This document shows, piece after piece, positions 31,600 to 43,285 of a stretch of DNA of 64,000 nt; positions within the stretch are counted from its first letter, which is position 1, and the number at the start of each line of letters is the position of its first letter. The notes under the pieces are model-generated. The model saw only the letters and a program-made list of their open reading frames with translations, was not told the DNA's origin and did not search any database. Where the stretch lies: assembly GCF_014905175.1 (NCBI RefSeq), contig NC_057788.1, forward strand, positions 13,355,404-13,419,403, given 5' to 3'. The position numbers and the translations under genes were made by a program. The stretch is from Aphidius gifuensis (taxonomy: Eukaryota; Arthropoda; Insecta; Hymenoptera; Braconidae).

Positions 31600-32003
31600 G
31601 TATTTGGTAAATAAATCGGATTAGCTGGTACTTCAATTATTTTATAACCAGGTGGTACAGCAGGAAGAAAGTTATATATTGTATGAACTTTTTGTTGATT
31701 CACGTAAGCTCTTGTTGTAATGTTGCACTCGATTCTCAATGTATTCACTTTTAAAATATTAATCGGGTAGTTTGATTCATATTTTGTATCGGCCCTCAAT
31801 AGTCTAGGTGTAAATCCTAGTAAACGTGCTGGTGATTTTGGTTTTACAAAATCAATATCTCTTTCACTTGTAATATATGAATGTAAAGTATTTTTATTAT
31901 ATGTAATTTTGATTCCATATTTTTCTAAGTAAGCAGCTAAATCATCTATTTCATAACTTCCAGTTGGTATTTCAATTTTATCATAACTGTCAAAATATGA
32001 TAT
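31600..32003 (-). pseudogene. Polinton penton-like protein, fragment (copy C)
   Basis: Contains EIPTGSYEIDDLAAYL, SPARLLGFTPRLLRAD, IECNITTRAYVNQQ and LPAVPPGYKIIEVP, colinear with the copy at 12678-12017. The N-terminal quarter is lost at the junction with the ATPase fragment (about 32010), and the C-terminus is lost at the gypsy LTR. Confidence 0.6.
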
Positions 32004-32013
32004 TATATTATTT

Positions 32014-32232
32014 TTGATTATCTTTTCACAAAATGATACGAATTTAAAGAATATACATCACGATCATGTTAACATTGATATGGAGTATAGTAAATGCCGT
32101 CAGATGTGTGTGGATTGTTGGGAAGAAAAATATTGCTTTCTGTGTATCGATAAAGATAGAGATATAGATAAAGGAAGATATAAAAAAAATTTTGACTGCT
32201 TCATAACTATAAATAACAAAACGATTTGTTAA
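32014..32232 (+). pseudogene. Polinton packaging ATPase, C-terminal fragment (copy C)
   Basis: Reads IFSQNDTNLKNIHHDHVNID, CWEEKYCFLCIDKDRDIDKG and RYKKNFDCFITI, matching the end of the ATPase at 17686-18066. Only the last 72 codons remain. Confidence 0.6.
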
Positions 32233-32269
32233 ATTTCATTAGTTAATTGTAAAATCGCAAAGGATCAAC

Positions 32270-32830
32270 ATGCTTCTTTGTGAGCAAAAACTAGTTGATG
32301 AAACAAAATTTTTAAGTGAAATTGGAAAAGTACAAGACGTTATTCGTAAAAAATATCAATTGATAAAATTAGGGAAAGAAAATTTATCAGAAGTTGCGAA
32401 TGAATATCTTAAACCTGTTGTCACACCGCTCAACAAATTAGCTGCACAACTGCCAACAACAACGATCAACAAAAAATCATTAATTGATGATAAATCATTT
32501 CCGCATGAAAAAAATACGAATGATAAAAAAAATAATTCAACACATGAGGATAATTATAGTACTTTTGATATTGAAGAATAAGTTTATGAACAAGAAGGTG
32601 AATATGATACTGCTGAAGAAGGCGAGGAAACATTTGTGGAAGAATCAAATAAAGATTTAATAGATGATTACTTAGGAAAAATCAATAGTATACAGTGGGA
32701 TAAAGATTATGGTGTAAAAAAACTGAAATCCACCTACAAAATTGGAAACGCAAAAATATTCTTTAACGATGATGAATTAAATATTTTTGATACACCATAC
32801 AAAATAACACATGGAATTATTATTTATGAA
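32270..32830 (+). pseudogene. Polinton 'WDDPNEL' family protein, N-terminal part (copy C)
   Basis: MLLCEQKLVDETKFLSEIGK opens a helical N-terminus (NEYLKPVVTPLNKLAAQL). An acidic stretch with one TAA (after FDIEE) follows, then YLGKINSIQWDKDYGVKKL and IGNAKIFFNDDELNIF. It is cut at the segment before 'GLLE' and runs into the integrase, so the C-terminal WDDPNEL part and the fibre-like gene are deleted. Confidence 0.5.
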
Positions 32831-33720
32831 ATCATCAGATGTGCGCGAGTTACATGCTCCAGCAAGAAAAAATTTTGTACGACGTAAAGTTGACATGCGT
32901 GATAAGGATGAAACATGGCAAGCTGATCTTGTAGAAATGATTGAACATTTAAAGGTAAATTCTGGTTACAATTTTATTTTAACAGTCATTGATATTTCCT
33001 CGAAATTCAGCTGGGCTGTTGGACTCAAAAATAAAACTGGAAAAGAGGTATCGGCAGCAATGGAATCAATATTTAAAAAAGGTCGAATATGCAAAAATCT
33101 TCATGTGGATCAAGGAACAGAACTTTTTAATTCAACATTTAAAACAATGTTAAAAAAATATAATGTTCATATGTATTCAACATTTACTCATTTAAAAGCA
33201 TCAATAGTTGAACGATGCAATAGAACACTAAAAAACAAAATGTTTTTTGAATTTAGTATGCAAGGAAATTATAAATGGTTGAAATTGCTGCCAGAATTAA
33301 TTAAAAAATAAAATAATACCAAACATCGCACAATTAAAATGAAACCTGTTGAAGTTGTTGGTAAAAATATTAAAATATTAAAACAAACTGTATTTAAAAG
33401 TTTAAATCATTGTCATGTTAAAATCAAATTCAAATTAAATCAACATGTAAGAATAAGTAAATATAAGCATGTCTTTGATAAAGGATATAAACCAAATTGG
33501 ACAAACGAAATATTCACAATTACTAAAATTAATAAAACATCACCTGTAACGTATAAGCTTAAAGACTATGAAGAGAATCCAATACAAGGAAGCTTTTATA
33601 CTGAAGAGGTACAAAAAGTTCTACAATCTGACATTTTTTTGATTAAAAAGTTTTGAAAAGACGAGGGAATAAAATGTATGTAAAATATCTTGGATTTGAC
33701 AATAGTCATAATCAATGTAT
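32831..33720 (+). pseudogene. Polinton integrase (copy C), one stop, chromodomain lost
   Basis: VRELHAPARKNFVRRKVDMR precedes DETWQADLVEM, FILTVIDISSKFSWAVGL, HVDQGTELFNSTF and LKASIVERCNRTLKNKMF; the DDE residues are intact. A TAA at 33309 follows PELIKK, after which the frame resumes (TKHRTIKMKPVEV, GYKPNWTNEIFTITK, GSFYTEEV). The sequence degrades before the chromodomain, leaving only a trace (KYLGFDNSH-like). Confidence 0.78.
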
Positions 33721-33862
33721 AGATAATCAATAAACCAATAAATGAAAAAAGCAACGTGTATTTATTTTCTAACATTAATTTTTATTATATACATTTATAC
33801 AACTTATATTTACATCATTCATATTTTCTTTTATATATACTTTTACTCAAACACATTCGTTC

Positions 33863-35404
33863 AACAGGTATATATCCCCAAGGCAGAGTGTCAGTTTCAC
33901 CATAAATCAGCTGGCGTTTATCATCTTGCCAACTGAGAGCAATTTTTACAATTGTTCTTGTTGTTACTTCATGTTTATGTGATCTTATAATATTTTGTTG
34001 CTTTTTAAATATAACATGATTAATTAAACAATTTTTATAATCATCGAAAGTTATTTGTCTTACAGTTGATCTTTCATAATACCAATAACTTTTTTATTTT
34101 TTAATTGAATTTAATATTGATCATTTTCAGGATAATCAGATGTATCAAATTCATCAGCTAAAAGAGCAACATCTGTCTGTAAATATAAATCGGAATAGTC
34201 TCCCAAGGTTTTTATATTGAACTTCTGCCAAACATTTAGAGCATGTCCATATGCTTCATCTGAAATTTTTTCCTCATTCAATTTCGAATAAAATTGATCT
34301 TTCGATGGAAGTGTTGTATCATCAAATTTTTCCCATTTATCAAGATAATCATATGAAAAAACTCCCTTCTTTGTAATTAAATTGAATTCATCATCATTTT
34401 TACAGAGACTTTTCGTTATTTATTTTTTATTATCATCTAAATTATTTGATAATGAATCTATGGAACTAGCCATAAACCTATATGAATCGATGTATCTCAA
34501 TTTTATTCTAGTACCCTTGACATGTTTTGTAAATGAAATATATCTTTCTTTGTTGATTCCAAGTATATCAATTTTACCTTCGAACTGGTTTTTTAATTTT
34601 TTGATGATGAAATGTGCATCATAGCCTGTGAGGTTATGAAATACTACTGGAATAATACATGATTCTTGATAATTAATATTACATATTTGTCGGGCGGCAC
34701 CTCGGTATTCTGAAGTCCAATGCGAATGATCTCTTACTCTTACGTCATTTTTCATGAAATTTTTATCACAAATAAGACATTTTTTTGCATTCAAAAATTG
34801 TAATTCTTCATCTCGTGTAAGTGACATTAGTTTAATATTATCTATTATTTTATTGACTTGATGAGCGATTTGTTCAAGCTCTGTAATGAATCATTCAATT
34901 GAATTTTTACCTCTATGAAGATTGAACTTGGAAAGTGAGTCATCATAACTACACTTTAAATAATATGCTGCACTACTTGGAACATGTTTTTGATAAATTT
35001 GATTTTTTTCAAGTTCGTTACTCTGCACTTTTTCCAATAAACATTCTAAATCACCATAAATTATAAACGGTACTGTTGATTGATGTTTATAACTTTTAAA
35101 TTGTAAAATATTATTCTCATTGCACATTTTTCACTGCAAAGTTTTTCATGATTATCCCGTGATTTTTGCGATTGAAAATGACATAAACAGCGATCACAAA
35201 TTATTTTTATCCCATTATGTTCAGAAATTTGTGAGCTCACTAATCTGGATAAGTTTCTGATCCATGCAAAATGATATTGTGACAAATTTTTTCGAAATCT
35301 CTTTCAACCATTAAAAGAAGAATCGTTTTATGCTCACCTTCATTTTTGCTTATATAATATGGTACAACCCTTTCTTTTCTACGTTTTTTATTTTTTTTCT
35401 CATT

Positions 35405-35452
<48 letters not shown>

Positions 35453-36212
35453 TATAGCATTAATAGTCATTTTAATCTTATTTTGTTTTTTCCCATGTTA
35501 TCGGGAAAGTTATTCCGCTACAATTTATTTTATCAAGATTTTTCATATAATGACTCACACGCTCACAATTTTTTGGCACTTTGTATAAACATGCAAAAAC
35601 TGACCATACGAAACAAAAATTATCAGAATTTTTTACGTTTACAACTGAGTGTGTTTTCAGTATCCATGATGGCATTTCAACGAAAGATGAATTACCACCT
35701 TGCAGTGGCATGTAATCATTTACTTGGATTTCAAGATGAAGAATTTCAAGCAGTTTTCAACCAGATCCATTTAATTCAGCTTCCTCAACATCTTCTATAA
35801 AATGTTCAAAATTTTCTTTGAATAGTTGGCTTAGATCTGATGATTGTAAAACCTCAAAACTGCCTTCACTGAAATATATTGTTTCAACTTCTACACTATT
35901 ATTCGAAGGTTTTTCGATTTCATAGTTTAAAGCTAATACAGTATTGACTTTGAGTGCATTTTTATCTTGTGAAATAAGAGCTAACTGACTGATTAACATT
36001 TTTTTAGCATCAGAAAGAAAGTCTATTACATCTTTATGTTTTAAATTAATTATAATGCTGGTCTTCATCCTGTTTCTGAATATATTTTCTAAGTCTTGCC
36101 ATTCGATGTATTTTTCAGTAGAAGCGTTTGATACATCAACTGTTGAAGATACACCTGCACCTCGTACTTGCAAACTTTGTAATCTGAATAAATAAGTTGT
36201 CAGTATTCCCAT
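33863..36212 (-). pseudogene. Polinton protein-primed DNA polymerase B, palm deleted (copy C)
   Basis: Successive frames give, in order: IEWQDLENIFRNRMKTSIII (N-terminus), INVKNSD-like VNVKNSDNFCFVWSVFACLY, FAWIRNLSRLVSSQIS, IICDRCLCHF, VPFIIYGDLECLL (ExoI, D-x-E), DHSHWTSEYRGAARQICN, IPVVFHNLTGYDAHFIIKKL (ExoII), then after one stop KKGVFSYDYLDKWEKF and LGDYSDLYLQTDVALL (ExoIII). The palm, with its polymerase Asp residues, is missing; the next recognisable part is the C-terminal ITFDDYKNCL, IRSHKHEV, IALSWQDDKRQ, TLPWGYI. At least five frame changes and a GAT-repeat expansion. Clearly dead. Confidence 0.8.
35403..35453 (-). repeat. Trinucleotide (ATC/GAT) microsatellite inside PolB
   Basis: About 17 TCA/GAT units, translating as a run of 16 Asp on the minus strand, inserted between two conserved PolB segments. 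Confidence 0.9.
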
Positions 36213-36404
36213 TGTTGCCTGAGTGCATTTTTTATGAGCACCTGACAGACTTGCACATGATTTGTTATAATTTGCAATATGGGACCACGTGTCAACGTTC
36301 GACTATTATTCGATATTCTTCTCGACGTAGTCTGCATTGTGCGTTTGAATTCATTTTATTCGAATTTTTTTATTTTAATATTTGGTTAACCTAAAAATCA
36401 AAAA

Positions 36405-37165
36405 ATATTAATGTAGAATCATTGCAAGCGAAAATCTATGGATAATTAACTTAAAAATTTCAAAAAATATTCAAAAATTGACAAGATAATGATGGATTAC
36501 CGAAAAAAAAACATTATTTTGAGGTTATTTTTTTTTTTTAAATATTAACCAGATTGTAAAGTGTGGATTTCCTCACTTTATTATTTTATAATTAATTCAA
36601 TTTCAAACAATAATTTAAAAGAGAGACACGAAATTTATATTTAAATATTCAAAATGATGAGACAATTTATTTAATAATGAGACTATTCAATATAATAATT
36701 TAACAATACATACATATATTGCTGGTTGTGAGGTGGCATAGCCACATCACCAATACAATTTTATAAGTATAGTTGGGACGCACCGTTTGGCTTGGTGGCC
36801 GGACTAGAAGCCAAGAGAGCAGAGTCCTAAGCCACAAGACGTAGTGAGGGTTCTCGTACCCACACATAGATACATAGCTAAAACACCTCACTGACTATGT
36901 CACATGACATGTCAGTGTGTGGGAGACATCAAATATTTTATCTCGCTACAAGATGCAAAAAATATTTATGTAGATTGATAGCTAGTGAAAATCTGAGAAT
37001 AATTAACTTAAAACTTTCGAATATTAATAAAAATTGACAAGATAATGATGGATTACCAAAAAAAAATGTTTTTTTGAGGTTATTTTTTATAAAAAAAAAT
37101 ATTAACCTAGTGTAAAAAATATTTATGTAGATTGATAGCTAGTGAAAATCTAAAGATAGTTTATT
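36405..37165 (+). repeat. Direct repeats of about 150 bases, one interrupted by a solo LTR
   Basis: ATTGACAAGATAATGATGGA, then GATTACC with an A run, then TTTTGAGGTTATTTTTT and AATATTAACC occur at about 36475-36550 and 37012-37105. TATTTATGTAGATTGATAGC occurs at about 36963 and 37118. The first copy is split by the LTR at 36555-36950; the second is uninterrupted and serves as an empty-site comparison. Confidence 0.75.
36555..36950. repeat. Solo LTR with 4-base target duplication
   Basis: 396 bases starting TGTAAAGTGTGG and ending CTCGCTACA (TGTA...TACA inverted ends), flanked by AGAT on both sides (36551-36554 and 36951-36954). The paralogous empty site at 37096-37125 reads AATATTAACC, four bases, then GTAAAAAATATTT, supporting a clean insertion. 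No internal sequence, so a solo LTR. Confidence 0.75.
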
Positions 37166-37636
37166 GAGAAATTTTATAAAATATCTAAGGATTATAAAAA
37201 TACTTATTGGTTATTTAATTGAGGTTAAGACTCACCTGATATTTTTTATATGACTATATTGCCTTGGCAGCAGATCACAATGAAATGTGTTGAAAGAATG
37301 AGTTAGATGGACTGATATTTATTTAGCTTTATCCCCACTTTTTGATAACCACTAGCGACATCATCACACTAGCGCTACCATTTTATTTTTTCATTAACTA
37401 CTAGCGACACAGTGTCCTTTTCATACTTACTAGAATGATTTGTACTAATATATCGGTAAAGGAAAATTTAACTTGAAAAAATGTTAAACAAATAATAAAT
37501 GTGACTGAAAAAATGATTGAAAAAAGAATCGGAAACATAAAAAATGTGGAAAATAAAAAAAACCTTAGGATAGTGATGAATGAGAGAAAACAACAGACTT
37601 GAGAATTGAAAATTATTTATTTATTTAATTTATTTT

Positions 37637-39390
37637 TCAATAAAACATGTAATTTTGTGACCACATTGGATCACAACAGATTCGACCTCTTCTCGTTATA
37701 TCAGACGGACTGTAACAGCAATTGTAGAAATCAGCATCCCCTAACGTCCCAATTAGCTCCTCCTCTTCCAAAATAACTGTATCAGCATCATCATCATATT
37801 CCTGCTCACGAGTATCCCTGGTTACTGTAAAAAAAAAAACAACAATGAAAAATCTTTTACTGAAAAATTATTGAAAAAAAAAATTATCAAAAAAAAAAAT
37901 GATCATACAGTTGCTGAAGCAACTGTGCCTTCCCTGCGGGGGTAATTTTAATTTCTTCTTTAATATATATTAAAATTCGTGACTACAAATTTATTTCATT
38001 CTCTATTGTTACAATGATTATTGTTACAGCTAAAATTTATTTAATTTTCATTCATTTTGCTTGTTCCTTCTAATGGGTCATCTCCATGTCCAGAATCGCT
38101 TTCTTCTAACCTTTTAAACTCTCTGTTTTTATTCATTTTGTTGTACTATGATTTTAGCCTGTCAATGTTAAATATTTAAAAAAAAAAAATACTTACAATA
38201 TATTGCTTCATCATCATCATCATATTCCTGCTCACGGGTATCCCTGGTTACTGTAAAAGAAAAAAACAACAATGAAAAATTATTGAAAAATTATTGGAAA
38301 AAAAAAAAAAAAAAAAAAATACAAGGCAAATTTCGCTGCTAAAAAAAAAAGAACATCTACCGAAAAAAAAAATACAAATCAAATTTTGCTGCTAAAACAA
38401 AGGACATCTATAAAATACAAACAAAAAAATTACCTCATGATCCATCGTCACCATCTCATCATCACCAGTGTTATCTTTAAAAAATAAAAATTAATAAAAT
38501 AATTGAAAATAAAAATATAAAAATAAAAAATATAAAAAATTACCTTCGTTAGCGGCAACAGGGACGGTTGCTTCTCTGGATGACCTCTGCTCCAGCTCCT
38601 CTTGCTCTTACCTGGACATGGCATGGTATCGGACCCACAAATCCCGTTCTAGGAGTCTTCTTCAAAGACCTACACGTTGAAAATATAAAAAATAAAAATA
38701 ATATAATTTTTATTTAAAGAAATACAATAAATTAGAATGACATACAATAAAATTAATAATAAAAACAAAAAAAAAGATTGATGAGAACACGTGCTTGCGT
38801 GATGCAATTATTCAAGCATGCTAACCAACTTTTTTTGTTTTTCTTATTAATTTTATTATATTTTCCTCTTTGCAAAACACGTGCGTGAAAGAGATTGCAC
38901 ACATGTTCTGCGTGAAGAAAAAAATATAATAAAAACTGTTTCAATTCAATAAATAAAAATAAACAAAATAAAATTAATAGAATAAAATAAATAAAAAGAA
39001 AATACATTAAAATTGATAAGAAAAACAAAAAACTTCAGAAAACGTGCTCGCGTGATGCAACTTTTCAAGCATGCGTCCTAACCATTCTTTTTTTTTGTTT
39101 TTTCATATTAATTTATGTTTACTGTATTTTCTTTTATTCATTTTTATTTAATAAATTAGTGGTGTGGCGTTTTTTTATTATTATAAATATTAGATATTTT
39201 ATTCTTTGCAAAACACGTGGGTAAATCTCTTTATTGCACACACGTTTAGCGAAAAAAAATATATAATAAAAAAGCCATACAACTAATTCGTTGAATAAAA
39301 CTAAATAAAATAAAATGAATAATAATAAAATTAATTAATTGTATAATAAAATAAATGACCTACCTTTCTATTAACTCTTCCACAGCTCAT
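37637..39390 (-). CDS. Candidate multi-exon small acidic protein gene with a duplicated exon
   Basis: Exon-like blocks with matched splice sites: 39390-39364 (ATG; MSCGRVNRK, donor GTAGGT); 38669-38544 (acceptor TGTAG, donor GTAATT; end frame EQEELEQRSSREATVPVAANE read in two parts); 38474-38434 (NTGDDEMVTMDHE); 38250-38197 (TRDTREQEYDDDDEAIY, donor GTAAGT); 37824-37637 (TRDTREQEYDDDADTVI, then LEEEELIGTLGDADF, Cys pairs, stop). The last two begin with nearly identical sequence, a tandem exon duplication, and could be alternative. The join 38544/38474 keeps phase; other joins are not all in phase, so some exons are missing or wrong. No family recognised. Confidence 0.4.
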
Positions 39391-39769
39391 TTTGTATTTT
39401 TTTTTTAGAGTGTTTTCAAACAACCGTATTCCGTGACGAACCAAACTTTAAGAAAATAGTGGGAAATTTAGAAAACATAGAGCGCTGACAAAACGAAACT
39501 GCAGCGCCCTACTATAGATATTATATGATAAAAACGGGAAATACATTACCTACTTTTTATGGGAATTTTGAAAATATTATTATTATGAAAGTTATCAAGT
39601 TATTAAATTATTAAATTATTATTATTATTGTTATTGATGAAAAATAATAATATATTATAATAATAATAATAATAAAAAAACATGATTTAAAAGTGAGTTA
39701 AATTTATTAACAATAAAAAAAATGAAAAATAATAACAATTGCGAAATGTAATATGCCAAAAATAATAAC

Positions 39770-40075
39770 AACCTTTGCGAAATGCAATATGCCATCTTGC
39801 GAAAAAACCAATATGGCGTCGTATGAAAAATGGGACCTCGGGAATTTCAAAAATTTAAAATAGCGTCTTATAGAAAAACCAATATGGCGCCTTACAAAAA
39901 AATCGGACCCCCCATGGCGATTTGACCTAAATAATCAATTGGAGGACCCCTGTGGCGATTTGACCTAACTAATTAATTAATCGATCTAATTAATTAATTC
40001 AGGGACTCCCTGCAGCGATCTGAACTAATTAATTAATTCGCGGACCCCCTGGGGCGAGGCATCGCGGATTCCGGG
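39770..40075 (+). repeat. GC-richer minisatellite (CCAATATGGCG and GGACCCCCTG units)
   Basis: First part: about three units around CCAATATGGCGYCKTAYR. Second part (39905-40060): four units of about 40-60 bases with GGACCCCCTGTGGCGATTTG followed by ACCTAATTAATTAATT. It abuts the 5' side of the plus-strand gypsy element. Confidence 0.65.
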
Positions 40076-41436
40076 AAATCAACCGCGAATCACAGCGGGG
40101 AGTCGCGGGTTTCGTGGGGGCACAGCCGGGGGGTGAGCCAGAACTCTCCTATATATACTACTGATTATTAAATTCGTGTATTTTTTGTGTCGGAAAAAAA
40201 AATCATCGGGCCTTTGTTTCCAGAGGCCTTAGTCGTGTTTGTCTCTCTCTCTCGCTCTCACGCGTCTATCCTGAAAATCAGGCGACACAAAGGATTGCCT
40301 TTGTGTTACTTGTCGGGCACTGATTGCGTCACCTTTCTTTGTCTCAATAGTTATTAGATTGCATGGCAACAATTGCTATTGTTATTATTGAAATAAAATT
40401 TAATATTGTTTAAATAAAAATTTACAAGGGTTGTCATAATAGTATATTATTTAATATATTTATTATTTAATCATTTGTCGGAATAAAAGGGGGTTTGAAT
40501 TGTTTGTATAAAATAATTAGCTTAACTTGTAAATCGATAAATTAAATTGTTAAACTAAATTTTTGGGCCGTCTATTTATTGTAAAGTAAACTATTGACCG
40601 GGCCGTCATTAAATCAGCTAAATGAATTGTGTTTTGCGTAGGAATAAATTAATTAAAGTCACTGGCCACAGAGAGACTATAATTGTTTAATTAATTTATT
40701 TCAAAGGGTCGAGTCATTAGAGAATTGATTAATTACAGTAATTGGCCAATCAGATACTGAATTGTTTAATTAATTTGACGTGTCAGATATTATATTAGGA
40801 TTGATTAGTAGTTGTCTTGACTGATTTAGGATTTAAACAGCTAGCGAGTTGATTGAATAATTTGTTGTTTTTGTTGATCCAGAAAATTTATACTACTTAT
40901 TCAAGCAGTATTCATATGTTGATATAGCATTTCAGTTTTTCTCGATAATATCACTGTTCGTTATTGTCATTCTGTTGATAAATCCGCGATTTTAGCCAGG
41001 CGGTGTTAATTAACGTATCTATTTAAGTTTTGTAAATAAATCGAACAATCGACCAATCGAGGCTCGAGTTATCGACTAATCGTAATGTCGATATATCGAT
41101 GTATTATCAATTACAGTAAATTTCCAGAAATCACAGGTTCAGAGTAAATTTTAATTGATTCTGGCTTAATATTTTGTTGAATTAAAAGATCTATCAGATA
41201 TAACTTCGATTTTGATTCACTTTGTCGTCGTTAGAAGGCGAAGTAGACCACCGTGTAACTTTTCAATATCAATAAGTGCGGCTAGTTCTACTTCCGATTT
41301 AAACGGGAATCCAGCAGCTGAGTCTTAGGTTTGTAATGATGCTCCAGTTGTTACCTTAACACAGGCATCACCAAAGGATCAGGCAGCTGGTGGTCACAGT
41401 CGTCCCCCATCTCATCCGGGTTCTTTTCTTTCTTCT

Positions 41437-43285
41437 TTGGAAAGTATAGGAGACTTATTTGGTGATGATGTTGACACCAGCGATAATAATAATTCAGTAG
41501 ATCCTGCTCAGCTTCTTGACCAACGTATCACCACACCAACAAGTCAACTTCTATTATCAAGGCCACGCGTTGAAGATCTGTTTCTTAGGCCTTCAGGTGG
41601 CGAACTTAATCCACCCCTGGCTAGAGGTTCCACCCAGACCAACAGAAATTCAAAAGCAAAACCACCAGTTATATATATTGCCGCGTTTTGATGACCTTTT
41701 TCGAGACCAGGAAGGCCCAGTCCTCCGTAGTAAAGTCAATTCGCGTATACCTTTACGTGGTGTTCTACCAAGTCGTCAGGTTGATCCTGATGATGATCTA
41801 GATCGTCGCGAATCATCACGTCAACCAAAGAATAAAACCCAGGCAGATAACCGCCAAGTTGTAGGTACCAATCCTAATTGTCTCCCTGAGGCAACACTCA
41901 GTGTTCCAAGATGTCAGGTTGATCCTGAAAACAACTTGGAATACGTGGATCCTCCTCGTTATCAGAAAAATAGAAACCTGTTGTATGATCAACGAGATTC
42001 TGGAGCAATCACGCGTCGTCCTCCAGAGACACAAACACATGTTTCAAAACGCCATGAATACCCCGAAGACGAATTGGAATATGTAGATCCACCGCGTAGT
42101 CAAAGAACTAGAATTGTACGATCAACGAAATTCTGATGCTTATGTTCATCGTCAACCGTCAGAGTGTCAACGGGTTAGCTCAGGTCGTCAGGGTAATCCT
42201 GATCACGACTTGGAATACCGAGCCGCTCCGCGCTGCCAAGTAATCAGTCCATCACTTGAAGACCTCTGCATTTCAAAGCCGGAAACTCGTCGTCAGAATT
42301 CCGTGCTCAGAGTCCTTTTAAATTGTCACCTTCAATTAACGGAAAAATCAGAAAAGATGTAGAAGAGTTCTTGTTTAGAGTTGATCAAGTACGCGTGGTC
42401 ACAAACTCTACAGATCAGGGAGTACTCTCGGCTCTTTCTTTTTGTCTGCGTGGGCCCGCTCTGACTTGGTTCATGACGCATCTCGAAGACTTACCTAGCT
42501 GGGAAGCTACTCGGGAAGCTTTTCGGGTTAGTTTCGCGGATCCAGATTATCAACGTCGATCATCGAGAAGAAATTGATAAACGAACTCAAGGTTCTAGTG
42601 AATCCGTTAGAAGCTATATTTCGGGCATGCAAGGTTTATTCCACAGGACCAATCCACCATGGCCAGAAAGTGAGCGTGTTGTCTATGCGATTCGAAATTT
42701 ACTACCCTCGTTTCAGCGGTTGATTTCCGCTCGTACTTGTCCTACAATGAAAGCTGTGGAGGCGGTGGCAATACAACAGGAGAGAATCACACAGGTTGCT
42801 CAGACTCGTCGTCCACCTCCAAACCAGAACTTTTTTTGTGTCTCGGTTTTGCTTGCCCTACATCGCGTACTGTTACGTTTGCTCATCCTCGACTGTCACG
42901 CACCAACGAAGTACATATTTTGCTTCAAGAAGATGATCCCTGTGAGCTTATCTGTGATTACAGACTCGAGGAAGACCTTGAGTTACATGCACTTCATCGC
43001 GAATCAGAACGTAATCGTGATCGTGTAAAATTATTGAAAGGACCATCGAAAGTAGAACAAGGAACCCAGTGTTCACCACCTATGTTTTCGGTAATGTTGC
43101 CTCGCAATGTTATTCGTAATTCATCACCAGTTCCAGGTTTCGATTCTGAGCACAAAGGTAGATTAGGGGGTAATGAGATCGAATGTTGGAACTGTGACTC
43201 TCGAGGTCATATTAACCACGATTGCCAAGAACCACGTCGCCGATTTTGTTATCGTTGTAAAAGACCTAGCGTATCTTCTTGTCGG
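41437..43285 (+). pseudogene. Gypsy C gag, frameshifted
   Basis: The N-terminus MESIGDLFGDDVDTSDNNNS is followed by a repeated basic region with recurrent YVDPPR and RRPPET-like blocks, the capsid motif KDVEEFLFRVDQV, LSALSFCLRGPALTWF, AFRVSFADPDYQ, then GLFHRTNPPWPESERVVYAI, and nucleocapsid knuckles CWNCDSRGHINHDC (from 43184) and CYRCKRPSVSSC. At least four frame changes. The second knuckle is incomplete because the sequence jumps directly into reverse transcriptase. Confidence 0.7.

Larger units (their letters stand above)
31567..36212. mobile_element. Polinton relic C (penton-like, ATPase, integrase, PolB fragments)
   Basis: A condensed 4.6 kb relic: penton-like (minus), ATPase tail (plus), acidic/WDDPNEL N-terminus (plus), integrase (plus), PolB (minus). 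Every gene is truncated and neighbouring fragments are joined by deletions. Same lineage as the 7.6-21.9 kb element by all shared motifs, but a separate copy. No terminal repeats were seen. Confidence 0.75.

Noticed and set aside
35330..35800. Plus-strand 156-codon ORF with a poly-Ile run
   Set aside because: Antisense of the PolB pseudogene; the Ile run is the ATC/GAT microsatellite.
38753..39028. Minus-strand Phe/Leu-rich 91-codon ORF
   Set aside because: Low-complexity AT-rich translation without motif; falls in a likely intron.
41816..42040. Minus-strand ORF within gag of gypsy C
   Set aside because: Antisense shadow of the gag repeat region.
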